A stretch of 64,000 nt of DNA from Shewanella olleyana (GTDB lineage: Bacteria; Pseudomonadota; Gammaproteobacteria; Enterobacterales; Shewanellaceae): the NCBI RefSeq assembly GCF_023283825.1, contig NZ_JAKILD010000003.1:62001-126000 (forward strand), given 5' to 3'. The number at the start of each line of letters is the position of its first letter. Position 1 is the first letter of the stretch. Both the position numbers and the translations under genes were made by a program. The notes below the pieces were generated by a model. It was not told where the DNA came from and did not search any database. It saw only the letters and a list, made by a program, of their open reading frames with translations. Below are positions 53,925-62,447 of this stretch, piece by piece.

Positions 53925-54752
53925 ATGCAAGACTACGTAGAACAAATCGATATTAATCAATACCTACCGTTAGTAATTGATGTAGGGATCAATGTGTTAT
54001 TAGCTGCGCTAATTTTAATCGTTGGTCTTTATATTGCTAATAAAGCGAGCTCTATCATCAATAAAATTGGTGAAAGTTACGATAAGCTCGACAACACCTT
54101 ATTCCGCTTTTTAGGCAGTGTTGCTAAATACATTATTCTCGCATTTGTTGCGATTGCGGTGTTAAATCGGTTTGGTGTGCAAACCGCTTCAATCGTTGCA
54201 TTATTAGGTGCTGCCGGCTTAGCGGTAGGTTTAGCATTACAAGGTACATTATCTAACCTTGCTGCTGGCGTTATGCTGCTATTATTCCGCCCTTATAAAG
54301 TGGGCGACTTTATTAGCGCTGCTGATCGCTTCGGTAACGTGCAAGAAATCGACCTATTCACCACCATTCTTAAAACTTTTGATAATCAGCACATTATCGT
54401 GCCGAACAGTCAAATTTGGGGTGCACAAATCGTCAACCATTCATTCCATGACATCCGTGGTGTGGATATGCATTTTGGCGTAGCTTACAAAGAAAATACC
54501 GATGAAGTACGCAAAGTCATTGATGCGGTATTGGCCGCTCACCCTCATATTTTAAAAGACCCTGCGCCATTTGTTGAAGTTGAAACCTTAAACGACAGTT
54601 CAGTGGATTTCTTAGTGCGTCCTTTCTGTCATGGCGAGCTTTACTTCGCTATTTTGTATTCAGTCCCAGAGCAAATCAAAAAAGCCCTAGATGAAGCAGG
54701 TATTGAAATTCCGTTCCCACACAGAAAATTGATTATCGAGAAAGAGTCGTAA
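53925..54752 (+). CDS. mscS: Small-conductance mechanosensitive channel (MscS family)
   Basis: A 275-residue inner-membrane osmotic safety valve. Three transmembrane helices lie in the first 120 residues. The pore helix TM3 has the Gly/Ala-packed segment AAGLAVGLALQGTLSNLAAGVMLLLFRP, and the cytoplasmic beta domain starts KVGDFISA with PNSQIWGAQIVNHS. The length and the AGGAGG ribosome site fit E. coli MscS exactly. It is followed by a good terminator, so it is monocistronic. Confidence 0.94.
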   Translation: MQDYVEQIDINQYLPLVIDVGINVLLAALILIVGLYIANKASSIINKIGESYDKLDNTLFRFLGSVAKYIILAFVAIAVLNRFGVQTASIVALLGAAGLAVGLALQGTLSNLAAGVMLLLFRPYKVGDFISAADRFGNVQEIDLFTTILKTFDNQHIIVPNSQIWGAQIVNHSFHDIRGVDMHFGVAYKENTDEVRKVIDAVLAAHPHILKDPAPFVEVETLNDSSVDFLVRPFCHGELYFAILYSVPEQIKKALDEAGIEIPFPHRKLIIEKES

Positions 54753-54775
54753 TCTTTCTCAATTCATAATCAATG

Positions 54776-54810
54776 CGAGCAAGCGCCTCTGGCCTTGCTC
54801 GTTTTTATTT
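54776..54810 (+). terminator. Intrinsic terminator of mscS
   Basis: CGAGCAAG pairs with CTTGCTCG around a 10-nt loop and is followed by five T's, 24 bp after the stop. Confidence 0.75.
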
Positions 54811-54878
54811 ACAAAGCCAAGCAAGTTCTCCTCAATCCCTCTTAGACATAAGCATCGAATTTATACCTCGTATTACGC

Positions 54879-54884
54879 TATAAT
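54879..54884 (+). promoter_or_regulatory. Candidate -10 box of the trmH promoter
   Basis: A perfect TATAAT lies 119 bp before the trmH start. The -35 region at the usual distance is weak, so the promoter call rests on the -10 match alone. Confidence 0.4.
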
Positions 54885-55002
54885 CCCCGCAAAAATCTCT
54901 GTTCGCTTCGAACAGTCTGAACGAAATAAACAGCATCGTTAGTTCACCGTAAAGTAAGCCAAGTTAGATTATTAAATTTTTTAAAATAAGTAGAGCCAAC
55001 CC

Positions 55003-55749
55003 ATGACTCCAGAACGTTTAGCCCGCATCAATGAAATGCTTGATAATCGCCAAGTAGACTTAACTGTTTGCCTCGATAAAGTGCATAAAACCAATAATAT
55101 TGCCGCGACAGTTCGCACCGCAGACAGTGTTGGGGTACATCAAATTCATGCGGTTATGCCTGAAGATAGTTTGTGGGTGTCAGGTAATACTTCATCGGGT
55201 AGTCATCGTTGGGTAAACACCGTTAAACATGTGACTTATCAAGAAGCGTATGAACAGTTTAGATCCCAAGGTATGCAGGTTTTAGCCACCACCTTTTCTG
55301 ATACTGCGGTAGATTTCCGTGAAGTGGATTACACCAAACCAACGGTTATCGTGCTGGGTAACGAGCGAGATGGCGTTAGCCCTGAAGCGATTGAATCAGC
55401 AGATCAACACATCATTATTCCTATGGTAGGCATGGTGCAGTCACTGAATGTCTCTGTGGCTGGGGCATTAATCCTCTATGAAGCCCAAAGACAACGCCAA
55501 GAAGCTGGCATGTACAACAACAGACGACTTGATCATCAATATTGCCAAACAAAACTGTTTGAACAAGGCCACCCTATTTACGCTAAAGCCTGTAGAAGAA
55601 AAAACATTCCTTACCCTGCAATTGATGAACAAGGCCAGATTGACGCTGATGAACAGTGGTGGGATCGTATGCGAGCGCCAGATCCAGAAGCGCTTGATTC
55701 TGATGAGCAGAATTCGAATGAGCAGGATTCAAATGACCTTCGCTCTTGA
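55003..55749 (+). CDS. trmH: tRNA (guanosine-18-2'-O)-methyltransferase
   Basis: A 248-residue SPOUT methyltransferase that methylates the ribose of G18 in tRNA using S-adenosylmethionine. The start MTPERLARINEMLDNRQVDLTVCLDKVHKTNNIAATVRTADSVG is typical TrmH. The SAM-binding knot has VLGNERDGVSPEA and IPMVGMVQSLNVSVAGALILYEA, with the conserved Asn and Glu. The C-terminal tail is an acidic Asp/Asn/Glu-rich simple sequence (LDSDEQNSNEQDSND) that looks like expanded repeats and is not in the usual enzyme. It is cytosolic and stands alone. Confidence 0.94.
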   Translation: MTPERLARINEMLDNRQVDLTVCLDKVHKTNNIAATVRTADSVGVHQIHAVMPEDSLWVSGNTSSGSHRWVNTVKHVTYQEAYEQFRSQGMQVLATTFSDTAVDFREVDYTKPTVIVLGNERDGVSPEAIESADQHIIIPMVGMVQSLNVSVAGALILYEAQRQRQEAGMYNNRRLDHQYCQTKLFEQGHPIYAKACRRKNIPYPAIDEQGQIDADEQWWDRMRAPDPEALDSDEQNSNEQDSNDLRS

Positions 55750-56153
55750 ATAAGTTGGCGCAGTAAACACTTGATCGTTTAGTCTCTAATAAGTGTTTAA
55801 TCCAGTTAACTTACCGACTGATTTAAGCACTTATTATATGAACCATGCCGTAACACTTTATTTTTTATCACCTTATCCAGCCACTCTTTTCCTTATCAAC
55901 ACCACTTTCCAAGTCTGAGTTACTCTTTAGATTATAACCTTCTTACGGCCTGCTTAACTTTGCTAATTGAATATCTCTCGAGTTTAAAGCGGGTGAATTG
56001 CAACTAATCAAGCAAGCCAAATTGATCGCAAAACCTAACTTTGCGATCCCTTTAATTGTGAGGGCGATCAAAAAAGCAGCAGCACTTATTGATAGCAATA
56101 CAAGTGTACTGCAAAATAACAATACAGTCGTATCGCTATTATTGAAAGAGAGA

Positions 56154-56903
56154 ATGAATTACATGTTAATGTCACTTGGGATAATTGGTTTTATCATCGC
56201 AGTATTTGGATTTAACCCGTGGGCAACCAGAAATAAAAGTGCAAGCGTACTATCTGATACTTTCACTTCGCTAGAAACAGGTACAGAACGCAAAGCGAAC
56301 GGTATTTATGAAGTTAGAGCACTGACCAGAATGCCAAATGTCACTGCTGAAATGGTCCGTTGGTGGTTTGCTGATTATCTGCAAACAACAGAGCAATATA
56401 AGAAATGGAACCCAAAAGCGCATGTGTGGATGGATTGGGAAAACAAAGTGCCAGGGGAAGTGATTGGCGCAAGTCATTTAGTCCATGAATATACTGGTAC
56501 TACATTACAGAAATTACGTATTCAATTTGTCGAGCCTAAAGAAATACTCGATGATTATGAACCTAAAGACGATCGTTTTGTTATTTGTGCCCGTGCAGGA
56601 TTACTTGATAAGCCCTTAAATGTGACTCACATGTGTCATATCGTGGAAAATACTGAGTATGGTGCCCAAATGCGATCAGCTTTTTGGATGGGTTATGTTG
56701 AAAAACGTGATGGCAATAAACAAGTCGCATCAATTGAAGGTCTATTAGGTAACACGGCATTGGCGCGTATGTTACTGATCAGCAAACAAGACTCAATTGA
56801 TTTAATGAGTCATGCCATTGAAGAAATGAATGTTCTTGCGAGTTTTCTGCCTGAGCTATATGAGCAAGAAGTTATCGCAAAGCAAAAAACGACAGTTAAA
56901 TAA
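56154..56903 (+). CDS. DAPG hydrolase (PhlG)-family protein with an N-terminal membrane helix
   Basis: A protein of about 249 residues if started at ATG 56154, or shorter from 56163/56169; a TTG at 55998 would add 52 residues and is less likely. After one hydrophobic helix (MSLGIIGFIIAVFGF) comes a domain that I assign to the DAPG hydrolase family: VRWWFADYLQTTEQYKKWNPKAHVWMDWE, ASHLVHEYTG, THMCHIVENTEYGAQMRSAFWMG and the metal-binding H-x3-E in SHAIEEMNVLASFLPELYEQE. In Pseudomonas, PhlG cleaves a C-C bond of 2,4-diacetylphloroglucinol. No phl genes are here, so the natural substrate is unknown. A TetR gene follows on the same strand. Confidence 0.72.
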   Translation: MNYMLMSLGIIGFIIAVFGFNPWATRNKSASVLSDTFTSLETGTERKANGIYEVRALTRMPNVTAEMVRWWFADYLQTTEQYKKWNPKAHVWMDWENKVPGEVIGASHLVHEYTGTTLQKLRIQFVEPKEILDDYEPKDDRFVICARAGLLDKPLNVTHMCHIVENTEYGAQMRSAFWMGYVEKRDGNKQVASIEGLLGNTALARMLLISKQDSIDLMSHAIEEMNVLASFLPELYEQEVIAKQKTTVK

Positions 56904-56950
56904 TATTAGTAATGTGAGTTAAGCACTAAAACAAGCATTAAACTCTAAAC

Positions 56951-57001
56951 TGACGCTAGGGAATACAGTGTAATTCACTTATTATTGTGCCCCTAGCGTC
57001 A
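56951..57001. promoter_or_regulatory. Perfect 11-bp inverted repeat between the hydrolase and TetR genes
   Basis: TGACGCTAGGG and CCCTAGCGTCA are exact complements, 29 nt apart, and an inner AGTG/CACT pair gives a second small stem. It ends 55 bp before the TetR start. It may be a TetR operator pair or a structured terminator. No T-run follows, which argues against a simple terminator. Confidence 0.5.
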
Positions 57002-57056
57002 TCGCTAATGAAATAGTAAAAGCCAATAAAAAACACGGTCAGCGAGGTCAATAAAT

Positions 57057-57701
57057 TTGAAAGCTAACTTAGCCAACAGCGGACGTAAAAATGCCGAGGA
57101 AGCTGAAAGAACCCGCGGACAAATACTTACCAGTGCATCGACCTTATTTTCGACAAAAGGGTTTGATGCCACGTCTTTGCGTGAAATAGCCAATACGGCC
57201 CAAGTCACTCACAGCACAATAACTCATCACTTCGGTGCCAAACTCGATATTTGGTATGCCATTGCTAATCGTAATATCGACGCCTATAAAGGCCAACTCG
57301 AAACCAAATTAAGCCAAGCTATTGTTCGTGAAGTAGGCACACTTTGTATTTTTAAAACTGCCGTTGAAGTGTTAATTGATACCTTATTGCGCCATCCACA
57401 ATTAGTGCGCTTAATGAGTATGGAGCATGATATAGAAAATGAACGAGCGGTATTTTTGGCGGGTAAGTTAACCGAGTCCCATCATTTGGTTTCAGGTCTA
57501 TTTGAGGCAGCACGAGAGCAAGAGCCTAAACTACAGCAATATAACGCTGACACATTTTTGATTGTGTTGCTGGGGCTGATTTCAGCGCCGTCATTATTTC
57601 CGATTTTACAGAACACTTTAACGCAAACTGATATCACTGGTGATGATTTTAAATCTCACTATAAAGCACTGATATTATCTACTTTATTTCACAATGATTA
57701 A
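57057..57701 (+). CDS. TetR/AcrR-family transcriptional regulator
   Basis: A 214-residue repressor from a TTG start with GAGG 9 nt upstream. The helix-turn-helix is at about residues 20-65 (RTRGQILTSASTLFSTKGFDATSLREIANTAQVTHSTITHHFGAKLDIWYAIANRNID), and the remainder is helical and divergent, as usual for ligand domains. It follows the DAPG hydrolase-like gene by about 150 bp with an inverted repeat between them, so it probably controls that gene and perhaps itself. A ligand cannot be proposed from sequence alone. Confidence 0.87.
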   Translation: MKANLANSGRKNAEEAERTRGQILTSASTLFSTKGFDATSLREIANTAQVTHSTITHHFGAKLDIWYAIANRNIDAYKGQLETKLSQAIVREVGTLCIFKTAVEVLIDTLLRHPQLVRLMSMEHDIENERAVFLAGKLTESHHLVSGLFEAAREQEPKLQQYNADTFLIVLLGLISAPSLFPILQNTLTQTDITGDDFKSHYKALILSTLFHND

Positions 57702-57761
57702 CCTGTTTGATGTGCTCAGTTTGTTGCGCTTAGTCGGTTTTAAAAACTATCATATCTTTAC

Positions 57762-57845
57762 GAATTAGCCACTGCAGTAAGAATTAGCCACCGCAGTGAC
57801 TAACTCTTACAACGGCGTTTAAATACCTAACCTAACCTAACCTAA
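57762..57845 (+). repeat. Short tandem arrays (19-mer x2, CCTAA x4)
   Basis: A 19-bp unit (GAATTAGCCACTGCAGTAA and a near copy) is repeated twice at 57762-57799, then CCTAA four times at 57826-57845. Further CCTAA-like decayed words run to the kynU stop. No gene is present in the spacer. Confidence 0.8.
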
Positions 57846-57900
57846 CTCTTTACCTTACCTAGTACTGTACCTAACCCTAGCCTTAGCCCTGACTCTAGCA

Positions 57901-59172
57901 CTAGCCAACACTGGAATATGAATCTTCAATAATATTTAAGGCATGGTCAATTTGCGTATTCGTCACATAAGGCGCAGCGCCTAATCGCAACTGACTACCT
58001 CGACTATCACAAAGCACATTATTGTTAGTTAACAGTTGCACCCAATTAGCTGCATGCGGTGTCGTCAATGATAAGAAACCGCCATTGGCCGATAATTCAT
58101 GTTGAGGCAGAGCAAGGCCAGCTTTATCAGCCCCAATAGCCTCAATCCCTTGCCATAAGCGAGCGATTTGAGCTTGATTGATATCACGAAGCACAATATC
58201 GGTTAATTGTTGCTGCTTAAAAAAATCAAATACGGCACATGCACGATAATGACTTGTGGGATCATAAGTTGATCCCGCAAAAGCAGATTGTCCATGACCA
58301 TAACCTACCTTTCCAGGCACTTGATCTAATACGTCAAATTCCGCATACCAACCCGTGATAATGGGGTTACCATGATAACCAGCTGGAATACGCATCATGC
58401 AATTCCCCTCGCCGGCCTGACAATACTTATAGCCGCCCGCAACGATAAAGGCTGATTCTAATTGCCACTCAGCCAAATTAAACGGCACCACATTTAGCGC
58501 ATGATAAGCATCAACTAAACAAGGTACATTTAGTGACTTGGCCGCTTTAGCGACAAGGCCAACATCATAAAATATCTCACTGGTATTAAAGAACACCGCA
58601 GACAACATCACCGCATCTGTCTCTGCATCAATCTTATCGATAACTCTTTGGGCAAGGGTGTCACTTGGAAATACAGGCACGACTTCAATAGCGCAATTAA
58701 GCTCTTGCAGGCGTTGTAACTGCCGTCTTAAAGAATGAAACTCACCATCGGTAGTGACTATTTTTAACGGTCTTTTGGGCTGAGTTTTTAAACTATTATC
58801 TGAGCTGCTATTTGAATGAGTATCTGAGCTGCTATTTGAATGAGCAGCTGAAGCGCTTGATGAAGCTGTGGTGAAATAATCCAAGTCAGAAATAAAGCGC
58901 AAAATCAGTTCATGAGTTGAAGAGCCAAGCGCGATTTGACCATTGGCTTCTCCCATCAATTGACGATAGAAATCTCGCACTTTATCGGCTTTAGCGAGTG
59001 CAAGTCCCCATTTATCATCGATATGAAGTGCTGCATCGTTATAACAATCTAAAACACCTTGCTTAGCCACATCTGGCCAAGCTTGATGAGAGTGACCAGA
59101 AAGTAATATCCGTTCACTGACATTAAAGTCGCTATAGTATTGTTGTAATTGGCCCGCGTCATGAGTATTCAT
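57901..59172 (-). CDS. kynU: Kynureninase
   Basis: A 423-residue PLP enzyme of fold type I that cleaves kynurenine to anthranilate and alanine. The Schiff-base lysine is K249 in GGYKYCQAGEGNCMM. LVDAYHALNVVPFNL supplies the PLP aspartate, and SFDPTSHYRA-like STYDPTSHYRACAVFDFF follows. The substrate-binding start is recognisable (SGHSHQAWPDVAKQG). A low-complexity insert of about 16 residues (HSNSSSDTHSNSSSDN, around residues 109-125) comes from a 24-bp in-frame tandem duplication. Upstream on the same strand lies kynA, with a 23-bp repeat array between. With KynA it degrades tryptophan; no kynB formamidase gene is visible. Confidence 0.86.
   Translation of the reverse strand: MNTHDAGQLQQYYSDFNVSERILLSGHSHQAWPDVAKQGVLDCYNDAALHIDDKWGLALAKADKVRDFYRQLMGEANGQIALGSSTHELILRFISDLDYFTTASSSASAAHSNSSSDTHSNSSSDNSLKTQPKRPLKIVTTDGEFHSLRRQLQRLQELNCAIEVVPVFPSDTLAQRVIDKIDAETDAVMLSAVFFNTSEIFYDVGLVAKAAKSLNVPCLVDAYHALNVVPFNLAEWQLESAFIVAGGYKYCQAGEGNCMMRIPAGYHGNPIITGWYAEFDVLDQVPGKVGYGHGQSAFAGSTYDPTSHYRACAVFDFFKQQQLTDIVLRDINQAQIARLWQGIEAIGADKAGLALPQHELSANGGFLSLTTPHAANWVQLLTNNNVLCDSRGSQLRLGAAPYVTNTQIDHALNIIEDSYSSVG
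58799..58846 (-). repeat. In-frame 24-bp tandem duplication in kynU
   Basis: Two adjacent 24-bp units (plus-strand TCTGAGCTGCTATTTGAATG and following bases) are identical save the last base or two. They encode two copies of an Asn/Ser/Asp/His octapeptide. The event is recent and keeps the frame. Confidence 0.88.
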
Positions 59173-59175
59173 TTT

Positions 59176-59335
59176 TATCTCTTCAAAAGTACGTTTTTAT
59201 CTCTTCAAAGTGCGCTTATTAGTTCTTTAAAAGTGCGCTTATTAGCTCTTTAAAAGTGCGCTTATTAGCTCTTTAAAAGTGCGCTTATTAGCTCTTTAAA
59301 AGTGCGCTTACTAATTCTTTAAAAATGCGCTTACT
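59176..59335 (+). repeat. 23-bp tandem array (7 copies) between kynA and kynU
   Basis: Seven units around the pattern AGCTCTTTAAAAGTGCGCTT plus ATT, three of them identical, occupy nearly all the spacer between kynU's start and kynA's stop. An 18-mer of the unit, TTAAAAGTGCGCTTATTA, recurs exactly at 43525-43542 in an unrelated spacer. The period is near two DNA turns. Confidence 0.92.
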
Positions 59336-59358
59336 CGCTCTGGCTTTTATAGTTTGGG

Positions 59359-60249
59359 TTACAGGTGAGTTCTTAGCTCAAATAGCTCAGGGAAAAAGCT
59401 AATATCTAACGACTTTTTCAAAAACTCCACCCCAGATGAACCACCCGTTCCCGCTTTATTACCAATGATCCGTTGTACGGTATACATATGCTTAAAGCGC
59501 CATTGCTGAAAACTATCTTCTATATCGACTAGTTTTTCTGCCAACTCATACAGCTCAAAGTGTTGATCCGCTTGCTGGTATACATTAATCCAAGCCTTTA
59601 ACACTGCCTGATGGCTTTGATAAGGTTGACTGACATCTCGACTTAATACTGACTCATCGTCCAGCAAGCCTTTGTGCTGCAAAACCTTGATGCTGACATC
59701 GTATAAACTCGGCGCATGCAGTAAATCATTTAACTCCTGATAAACCTCAGGGTTACTTTTGTGCACCTCGAGTAAGTCGGCATTTTTATTACCTAATAAA
59801 AATTCAATTTTGCGATAACCATAGGACTGAAAGCCCGATGAATGACCTAACGCATCACGAAACTTGAGGTAGTCGACAGGGGTCAGTGTGGCGAGAATAT
59901 TCCATGACTGAGTCAGCTGATTCAAAATCTGTTTAACCCGAGAGATGACTTTAAAGGCATGACCAAAATCGCCAGTGTTAATATTATCAATAGCGCAACT
60001 TAACTCATGCCCCGCAAGCTTAAGCCAAAGCTCACTGGCTTGATGAATGACAATAAACAGCATTTCGTCATGTTGATCTGACAAAGGTTGCTGCGCCGAT
60101 AAAATTTTCTCAAGATTGAGATAATCGCCATAGGACATATCATCTTTAAAATCAGTATGAATGCTATCTTCTAGCTCTCTAAAATTAGCTTTGGTCTCAT
60201 TGTTATTATCCGCCTGACTAGCAGACTTATGACCAAGTGGGCACCCCAT
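59359..60249 (-). CDS. kynA: Tryptophan 2,3-dioxygenase
   Basis: A 296-residue heme enzyme that opens tryptophan to N-formylkynurenine. The family is clear: SYGDYLNLEKILSAQQPLSDQHDEMLFIVIHQASELWLKLAGHEL near residues 39-85, LTPVDYLKFRDALGHSSGFQSYGYRKIEFLLGNKN, and the C-terminal FKHMYTVQRIIGNKAGTGGSSGVEFLKKSLDISFFPELFELR with the proximal heme histidine in KHMYT. It is upstream of kynU on the same strand, separated by the 23-bp array. The pair is a tryptophan-catabolic unit. A TetR or Lrp-type control cannot be shown. Confidence 0.93.
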   Translation of the reverse strand: MGCPLGHKSASQADNNNETKANFRELEDSIHTDFKDDMSYGDYLNLEKILSAQQPLSDQHDEMLFIVIHQASELWLKLAGHELSCAIDNINTGDFGHAFKVISRVKQILNQLTQSWNILATLTPVDYLKFRDALGHSSGFQSYGYRKIEFLLGNKNADLLEVHKSNPEVYQELNDLLHAPSLYDVSIKVLQHKGLLDDESVLSRDVSQPYQSHQAVLKAWINVYQQADQHFELYELAEKLVDIEDSFQQWRFKHMYTVQRIIGNKAGTGGSSGVEFLKKSLDISFFPELFELRTHL

Positions 60250-60709
60250 GTAAAACTCCTTCGGTGAGTGACTTGTGTTTAATATCAGTGAAATGCCGCA
60301 AAAGTGGCTAAACTAAGCGACAGATAAATAACCTATCACGTAGGTTAAAAACTGACTAACAAGGCCACAATGATGGCGTCAGTTTTAATTTACATTTGAG
60401 TTAGATTTTACATTACCCTCGGGTTTATTCTTAATCCGCCTCCGACGACTAATATCAAAAATGAAGCCAGAGAGTTGACTACCATAGCTAAAAACTTCTT
60501 TGAGGAAATAGAGGTCTGAAGAGTAAACCCAATTATGGAATATCGAAATGTCATTGATGCTCTCCCGCTAATATTGGCTTTAGCATAACGATGGGAGGGT
60601 TAAGATAGGGTTAAGGCTTGTAAAAGGCGCGAATACAGCTGACAAAGATTGAATATTACCCACAAACTATTTAGGATCAGTTCATAAACACCCAATTAAG
60701 AAGTAATAC
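60250..60709. other. Divergent spacer between kynA and the DsbA-like gene
   Basis: AT-rich 460-bp spacer with no supported gene, no T-box-like leader that I can recognise, and no obvious palindrome. It contains the outward promoters of both genes. Confidence 0.4.
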
Positions 60710-61318
60710 ATGAACACCGAGCTATATTTTATCTACGACTCACATTGCCCTTGGAGCTATGCTGTCACTCCGTTAGTGAATGCACTACAAGAAGCTTATC
60801 CATCAATGAAGGTACATCTTTTGCACACAGCGCTTTACGAAGGTAAAACCAGTGCAGGCGAAGAACAAATGGAAGCGGCAGCGAGAGCAAGTGGTCTTAA
60901 ATTTGGCCGTGATCATATTCGTTACGTTAACAGCCCTAAAAATTCGACCAAAACGGCAAACCTTATGGGCTGGCTTCAGAGCAAGCAAGCTGATAAGCAG
61001 TTACCTGTACTTAATGCACTGCAAAGAGCGCACTTTATCGAAGGCAACCCATTAGATACTAAGCATGATTTTATGGATATCGTCAGCGACTTTAAGCTAT
61101 CACCATCGAATAAAATATTTCGAGATGAGCTCAGTATGGATGCCGAATATGTTCTTGAAGGCATTGCAGAAATTCAACAAATGATTGGTACTACAAACTT
61201 TCCTGCATTGGTGATGACGGTGGATGATAACGCTATTTTTATCGACCATTCAAAGTACATCAGCAGTCCACATGCTGTCGTCGATGCGGTTGAAAAAGAA
61301 ATAGCTTCATTTAAGTAA
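60710..61318 (+). CDS. DsbA-fold thiol oxidoreductase-like protein with CPWS
   Basis: A 202-residue DsbA-family (FrnE/2-hydroxychromene isomerase-like) protein with the thioredoxin-type active site C13-P-W-S16. The second cysteine of CxxC is Ser, as in many cytosolic members and in glutathione-dependent isomerases. There is no signal peptide, so it acts in the cytosol. The rest (LKFGRDHIRYVNSPKNSTKTANLMGWLQ and GTTNFPALVMTVDDN, with the cis-Pro region) fits the family. Its substrate is unknown. It stands alone between divergent and convergent neighbours. Confidence 0.82.
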   Translation: MNTELYFIYDSHCPWSYAVTPLVNALQEAYPSMKVHLLHTALYEGKTSAGEEQMEAAARASGLKFGRDHIRYVNSPKNSTKTANLMGWLQSKQADKQLPVLNALQRAHFIEGNPLDTKHDFMDIVSDFKLSPSNKIFRDELSMDAEYVLEGIAEIQQMIGTTNFPALVMTVDDNAIFIDHSKYISSPHAVVDAVEKEIASFK

Positions 61319-61433
61319 CCTATCAAACTGTATTGCTAAACCACGGTAACTCATTTTTATGTTTACCGTGGCTGTTACTCACTTAAGTTACTCACTCAAG
61401 TTCAACCGAACAATATTTCCTTCATAAACTCAA

Positions 61434-62447
61434 TTACTGCTCATTTAGCTTAGTGTCTTTAGATTCGATAGTCGTCATGACGAGGTTAAGTATGATCCCA
61501 CCAATCAGAATCGCTATTATAATTGACAATAACCGCAACAATTCAGCAGATACCGAATCAGCCCCCTGATGCTTAAGGACCTGATAAATAAGCACAATAA
61601 AGTTAGTAAATAGTAATTGATATATCGAAAAGCGACAGTGTCGTCTTATGGCGTAACAAGCCAATTGCATTGCACAAAAAATACTTACACCAATTAACAC
61701 CCATGTTGTTGTTCCTACGGTATAAAGGAACAACACTGGAAGTGTAAAAAGTATCCCTGTCACTGTTGTCACTAATTTATTACGAATAAATACCTTATGC
61801 GCTGGAGAAGTAGGAATTTTAATTAGGTTACTGATGGTGATCGCTATCAAGATTGTTTGCGACGAATTAAAACCAATTAACGCCTGTAAGATCAACCACA
61901 TTGCCGTTGCTTTAAAGATAACAATAGCCAGCGCCACTTCACCAGTTTGATGGACAGTATCATCTGGCAAAATATCTTTTTCATCTCCAGGGAAAATGAT
62001 AAAAAATACAGAAGTCACTACAATTGCGATGAATAAACTCTCACACATTAACCAAGGAAAGCCGTCAATGGAGGTGTGAAACTGTTCTGTCATCACTGTA
62101 ATAATAATCACCACCATGAGTATTAGAGTAGATAAAATATCTTTTGAATCAATGTGGCTACGAAAGTATCCCCAAAAAAGCAATGACCAACAAAATAAAC
62201 CGAATCCTGTTGGGGTATCCGCTAATACACTGGCAAAAAAAACGATGACAAAGCTAATAAAAAATAAAGCAATGAGTAACTTCAGCATCAAGCTTAAAGG
62301 TGGTTTCGAAGGCATCATGGTTAAAAATATCACCACAAAAATTGGCGCTAGAAAAGGCAGGGCTGCACCACTATATTGCATATAAAACAGCAATAAAGTT
62401 GGCGCTAAAGCCAGCCTAATAATAGGGTTCATGACACTACGAAACAT
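61434..62447 (-). CDS. DUF2955 inner-membrane protein of an HlyD-linked efflux pair
   Basis: A 337-residue protein with about ten transmembrane helices, distantly FUSC/aromatic-acid-exporter-like, carrying the DUF2955 pattern (NPIIRLALAPTLLLFYMQYSGAALPFLAPIFVVIFLTMMPSKPP at the start and a repeat-like second half from about residue 185). Its start codon overlaps the stop of the HlyD-family gene by 11 nt, so the two are coupled. Members are taken to form inner-membrane export units with a membrane-fusion protein, but the cargo is unknown. An outer-membrane channel such as TolC would be supplied elsewhere. Confidence 0.82.
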   Translation of the reverse strand: MFRSVMNPIIRLALAPTLLLFYMQYSGAALPFLAPIFVVIFLTMMPSKPPLSLMLKLLIALFFISFVIVFFASVLADTPTGFGLFCWSLLFWGYFRSHIDSKDILSTLILMVVIIITVMTEQFHTSIDGFPWLMCESLFIAIVVTSVFFIIFPGDEKDILPDDTVHQTGEVALAIVIFKATAMWLILQALIGFNSSQTILIAITISNLIKIPTSPAHKVFIRNKLVTTVTGILFTLPVLFLYTVGTTTWVLIGVSIFCAMQLACYAIRRHCRFSIYQLLFTNFIVLIYQVLKHQGADSVSAELLRLLSIIIAILIGGIILNLVMTTIESKDTKLNEQ

